Origin: Fontivivens sp964399735
GTDB taxonomy: Bacteria > Zhuqueibacterota > Zhuqueibacteria > Residuimicrobiales > Krinioviventaceae
Reading direction: 5' to 3'
Length of the DNA stretch: 6,514 nt
NCBI GenBank assembly: GCA_964399735.1
Contig: CAYNSO010000160.1
Coordinates: 1 to 6,514, forward strand
Below are positions 5,509 through 6,514 of the stretch, piece after piece. A program made the position numbers and the translations under genes. Under the pieces are notes generated by a model. It was not told the DNA's origin. It worked only from the letters and a program-made list of their open reading frames with translations, and did no database searches. Positions within the stretch are counted from its first letter, which is position 1; each line of letters opens with the position of its first letter.

Positions 5509-6390
5509 ATGAAAAAAAGCGCTTTATTATTGCTGGTTATGATTATACTGCCCGGTTTGGGTATGGCAGAAAATAATGAAATAAAACTCATTATACGCGC
5601 CGACGATATCGGCTGTGCCCATGCTGCCAATATCGCCTGTATTAAATCATTCAAAGAAGGAATCGCCAAATCTACAGAGATCATGGCGCCCTGCGCCTGG
5701 TTCGAAGAGGCTGTACTCATGCTGAACGATACACCCGGCCTCGATGTCGGCGTGCATTTGACCATAACCAGCGAATGGTCGTACATTAAATGGCGGCCGG
5801 TTGCCTGCGCACCCAGTCTCACCGGCAAGGAAGGATATTTTTTCCCGTTCCTGTGGACCAATAAGAACTATCCCCCCGGCAATGCCTTGTTGGAAGCGAA
5901 ATGGACAATTGAAGATATTGAAAAAGAATTTCGCGCGCAAATCGAACTGGTTAAAAGTAAACTGCCGCAAGTTTCTCATCTCTCCGATCACATGGGCTGC
6001 GCCAACATCACACCGGAAGTAGCTGCTATGACCAAAAAACTGGCCATTGAATATAACCTGGATATTGACCTGGAAGAATATGGCGTGCAATACGCCGGCG
6101 AGTATGGGACCAAAAAGGCTGAAACAACTGGCGATAAAATCAATAATTTCATCGACATGCTCAATAATTTACAACCGGGCATCTGGCTGTTTGTTGAACA
6201 CCCGGCTCTGGATGTTCTGGAAATGGAAGGGTACGGGCACATCGGTTATGAAAACGTCGGCAAGGATCGCCAGAGTGTGACTGATATTTTTACCAGTCCC
6301 AAAGTTAAAGAAGCCATTGCCAAACGCGGTATCAAGCTGATAAGCTATGCGGATCTCAAAAAAGAAGTAAAGATAAAACCAGCGAAATAA
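5509..6390 (+). CDS. Exported ChbG/YdjC-family carbohydrate deacetylase
   Basis: The protein has 293 residues. Residues 1-20 (MKKSALLLLVMIILPGLGMA) form a typical signal peptide with likely cleavage before ENNEIK, so the enzyme is probably periplasmic or secreted. The mature part is a YdjC/ChbG-type domain. It has IIRADDIG (28-35, D32 and D33), GVHLTIT (81-87, H83), LSDHMG (158-163, H161) and VEHPALD (229-235, H231), the Asp/His set expected for the divalent metal and active site. Family members remove N-acetyl groups from small carbohydrates such as diacetylchitobiose, and the HpnK branch acts on hopanoid glycosides; the substrate here is unknown. ChbG of Escherichia coli is cytoplasmic and about 250 residues long, so the export signal is the notable difference. 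The gene stands alone, divergent from the GNAT gene, and ends 10 bp before an intrinsic terminator. Confidence 0.88.
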   Translation: MKKSALLLLVMIILPGLGMAENNEIKLIIRADDIGCAHAANIACIKSFKEGIAKSTEIMAPCAWFEEAVLMLNDTPGLDVGVHLTITSEWSYIKWRPVACAPSLTGKEGYFFPFLWTNKNYPPGNALLEAKWTIEDIEKEFRAQIELVKSKLPQVSHLSDHMGCANITPEVAAMTKKLAIEYNLDIDLEEYGVQYAGEYGTKKAETTGDKINNFIDMLNNLQPGIWLFVEHPALDVLEMEGYGHIGYENVGKDRQSVTDIFTSPKVKEAIAKRGIKLISYADLKKEVKIKPAK

Positions 6391-6399
6391 CGGAACTTT

Positions 6400-6434
6400 C
6401 CCGGGCTAAGGTATTTTCCGCGGCCCGGGTTTTT
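6400..6434 (+). terminator. Rho-independent terminator after the deacetylase gene
   Basis: CCCGGGC (6400-6406) pairs perfectly with GCCCGGG (6423-6429), with a 16-nt loop, and is followed at once by five T (6430-6434). It begins 10 bp after the stop codon. No T run exists in the opposite direction, so it acts on the plus strand. The loop is longer than usual, but the all-GC stem is strong. Confidence 0.85.
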
Positions 6435-6464
6435 CTGTATTTCAATCGTGTGCACTAAAAATTA

Positions 6465-6477
6465 TCTGAATTTCAGA
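6465..6477. repeat. Short inverted repeat beyond the terminator
   Basis: TCTGAA and TTCAGA flank a single T. It lies in the final 80 bp, which hold no gene I can support. It may belong to the control region of a gene beyond the right edge, or may be chance. Confidence 0.25.
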
Positions 6478-6514
6478 ATTGAGATCAAGCCAATTTAAAC
6501 TCGGACTAGTAAAA

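Noticed and set aside
5647..6090. 147-codon open frame antisense to the deacetylase
   Set aside because: It lies wholly within a well-supported gene, has no family motifs that I recognise and has no independent start signal.
1..6514. Mobile element, CRISPR array, tRNA or rRNA
   Set aside because: I saw no transposase or integrase motifs, no regularly spaced repeats, no terminal inverted repeats with target duplications and no RNA gene signature.

Overview
The window carries part of a surface-polysaccharide (capsule, O-antigen or exopolysaccharide) locus of a Gram-negative bacterium, followed by two apparently unrelated genes. Envelope type is inferred from a periplasmic SLBB-domain export protein and a Wzc-type tyrosine autokinase. 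Gene GC is moderate, and the spacers are strongly AT-rich. Nothing in the sequence fixes the species. A lineage with moderate GC, such as the FCB-type phyla, would fit, but this is only an impression.

Region 1 (positions 1-4492, minus strand, read right to left) looks like the start of a polysaccharide operon. A sigma70-like promoter (4465-4492) precedes a small exported SLBB protein (3908-4399), a full-length Wzc-like chain-length regulator and tyrosine kinase (1472-3883), a WbpB/WlbA-type UDP-GlcNAcA 3-dehydrogenase (460-1425), and the N-terminal 140 residues of a sugar-nucleotide epimerase that runs off the left edge. Gaps between these genes are 24, 46 and 37 bp, with no terminator seen. 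The first two genes belong to the export and length-control machinery. The next two make activated sugars. WbpB predicts a 2,3-diamino-2,3-dideoxy uronic acid in the polymer, but its partners (WbpA, WbpE, WbpD and possibly WbpI types) are not in this window.

Region 2 (4400-4802) is a very AT-rich spacer of about 400 bp. It holds the operon promoter, some inverted repeats and an orphan ribosome-binding-like sequence, but no convincing gene.

Region 3 (4803-6434) holds a minus-strand GNAT acetyltransferase of the phosphinothricin acetyltransferase-like group, probably starting at TTG. Divergent from it is a plus-strand ChbG/YdjC-family carbohydrate deacetylase with a signal peptide, which ends at a clear intrinsic terminator. 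The last 80 bp hold no gene that I can see.

The points most worth a second look are the all-TAT tyrosine tract in the kinase tail, the minimal SLBB protein in the Wza position, and the exported form of a deacetylase family that is usually cytoplasmic. I did not find a clearly new multi-gene system.
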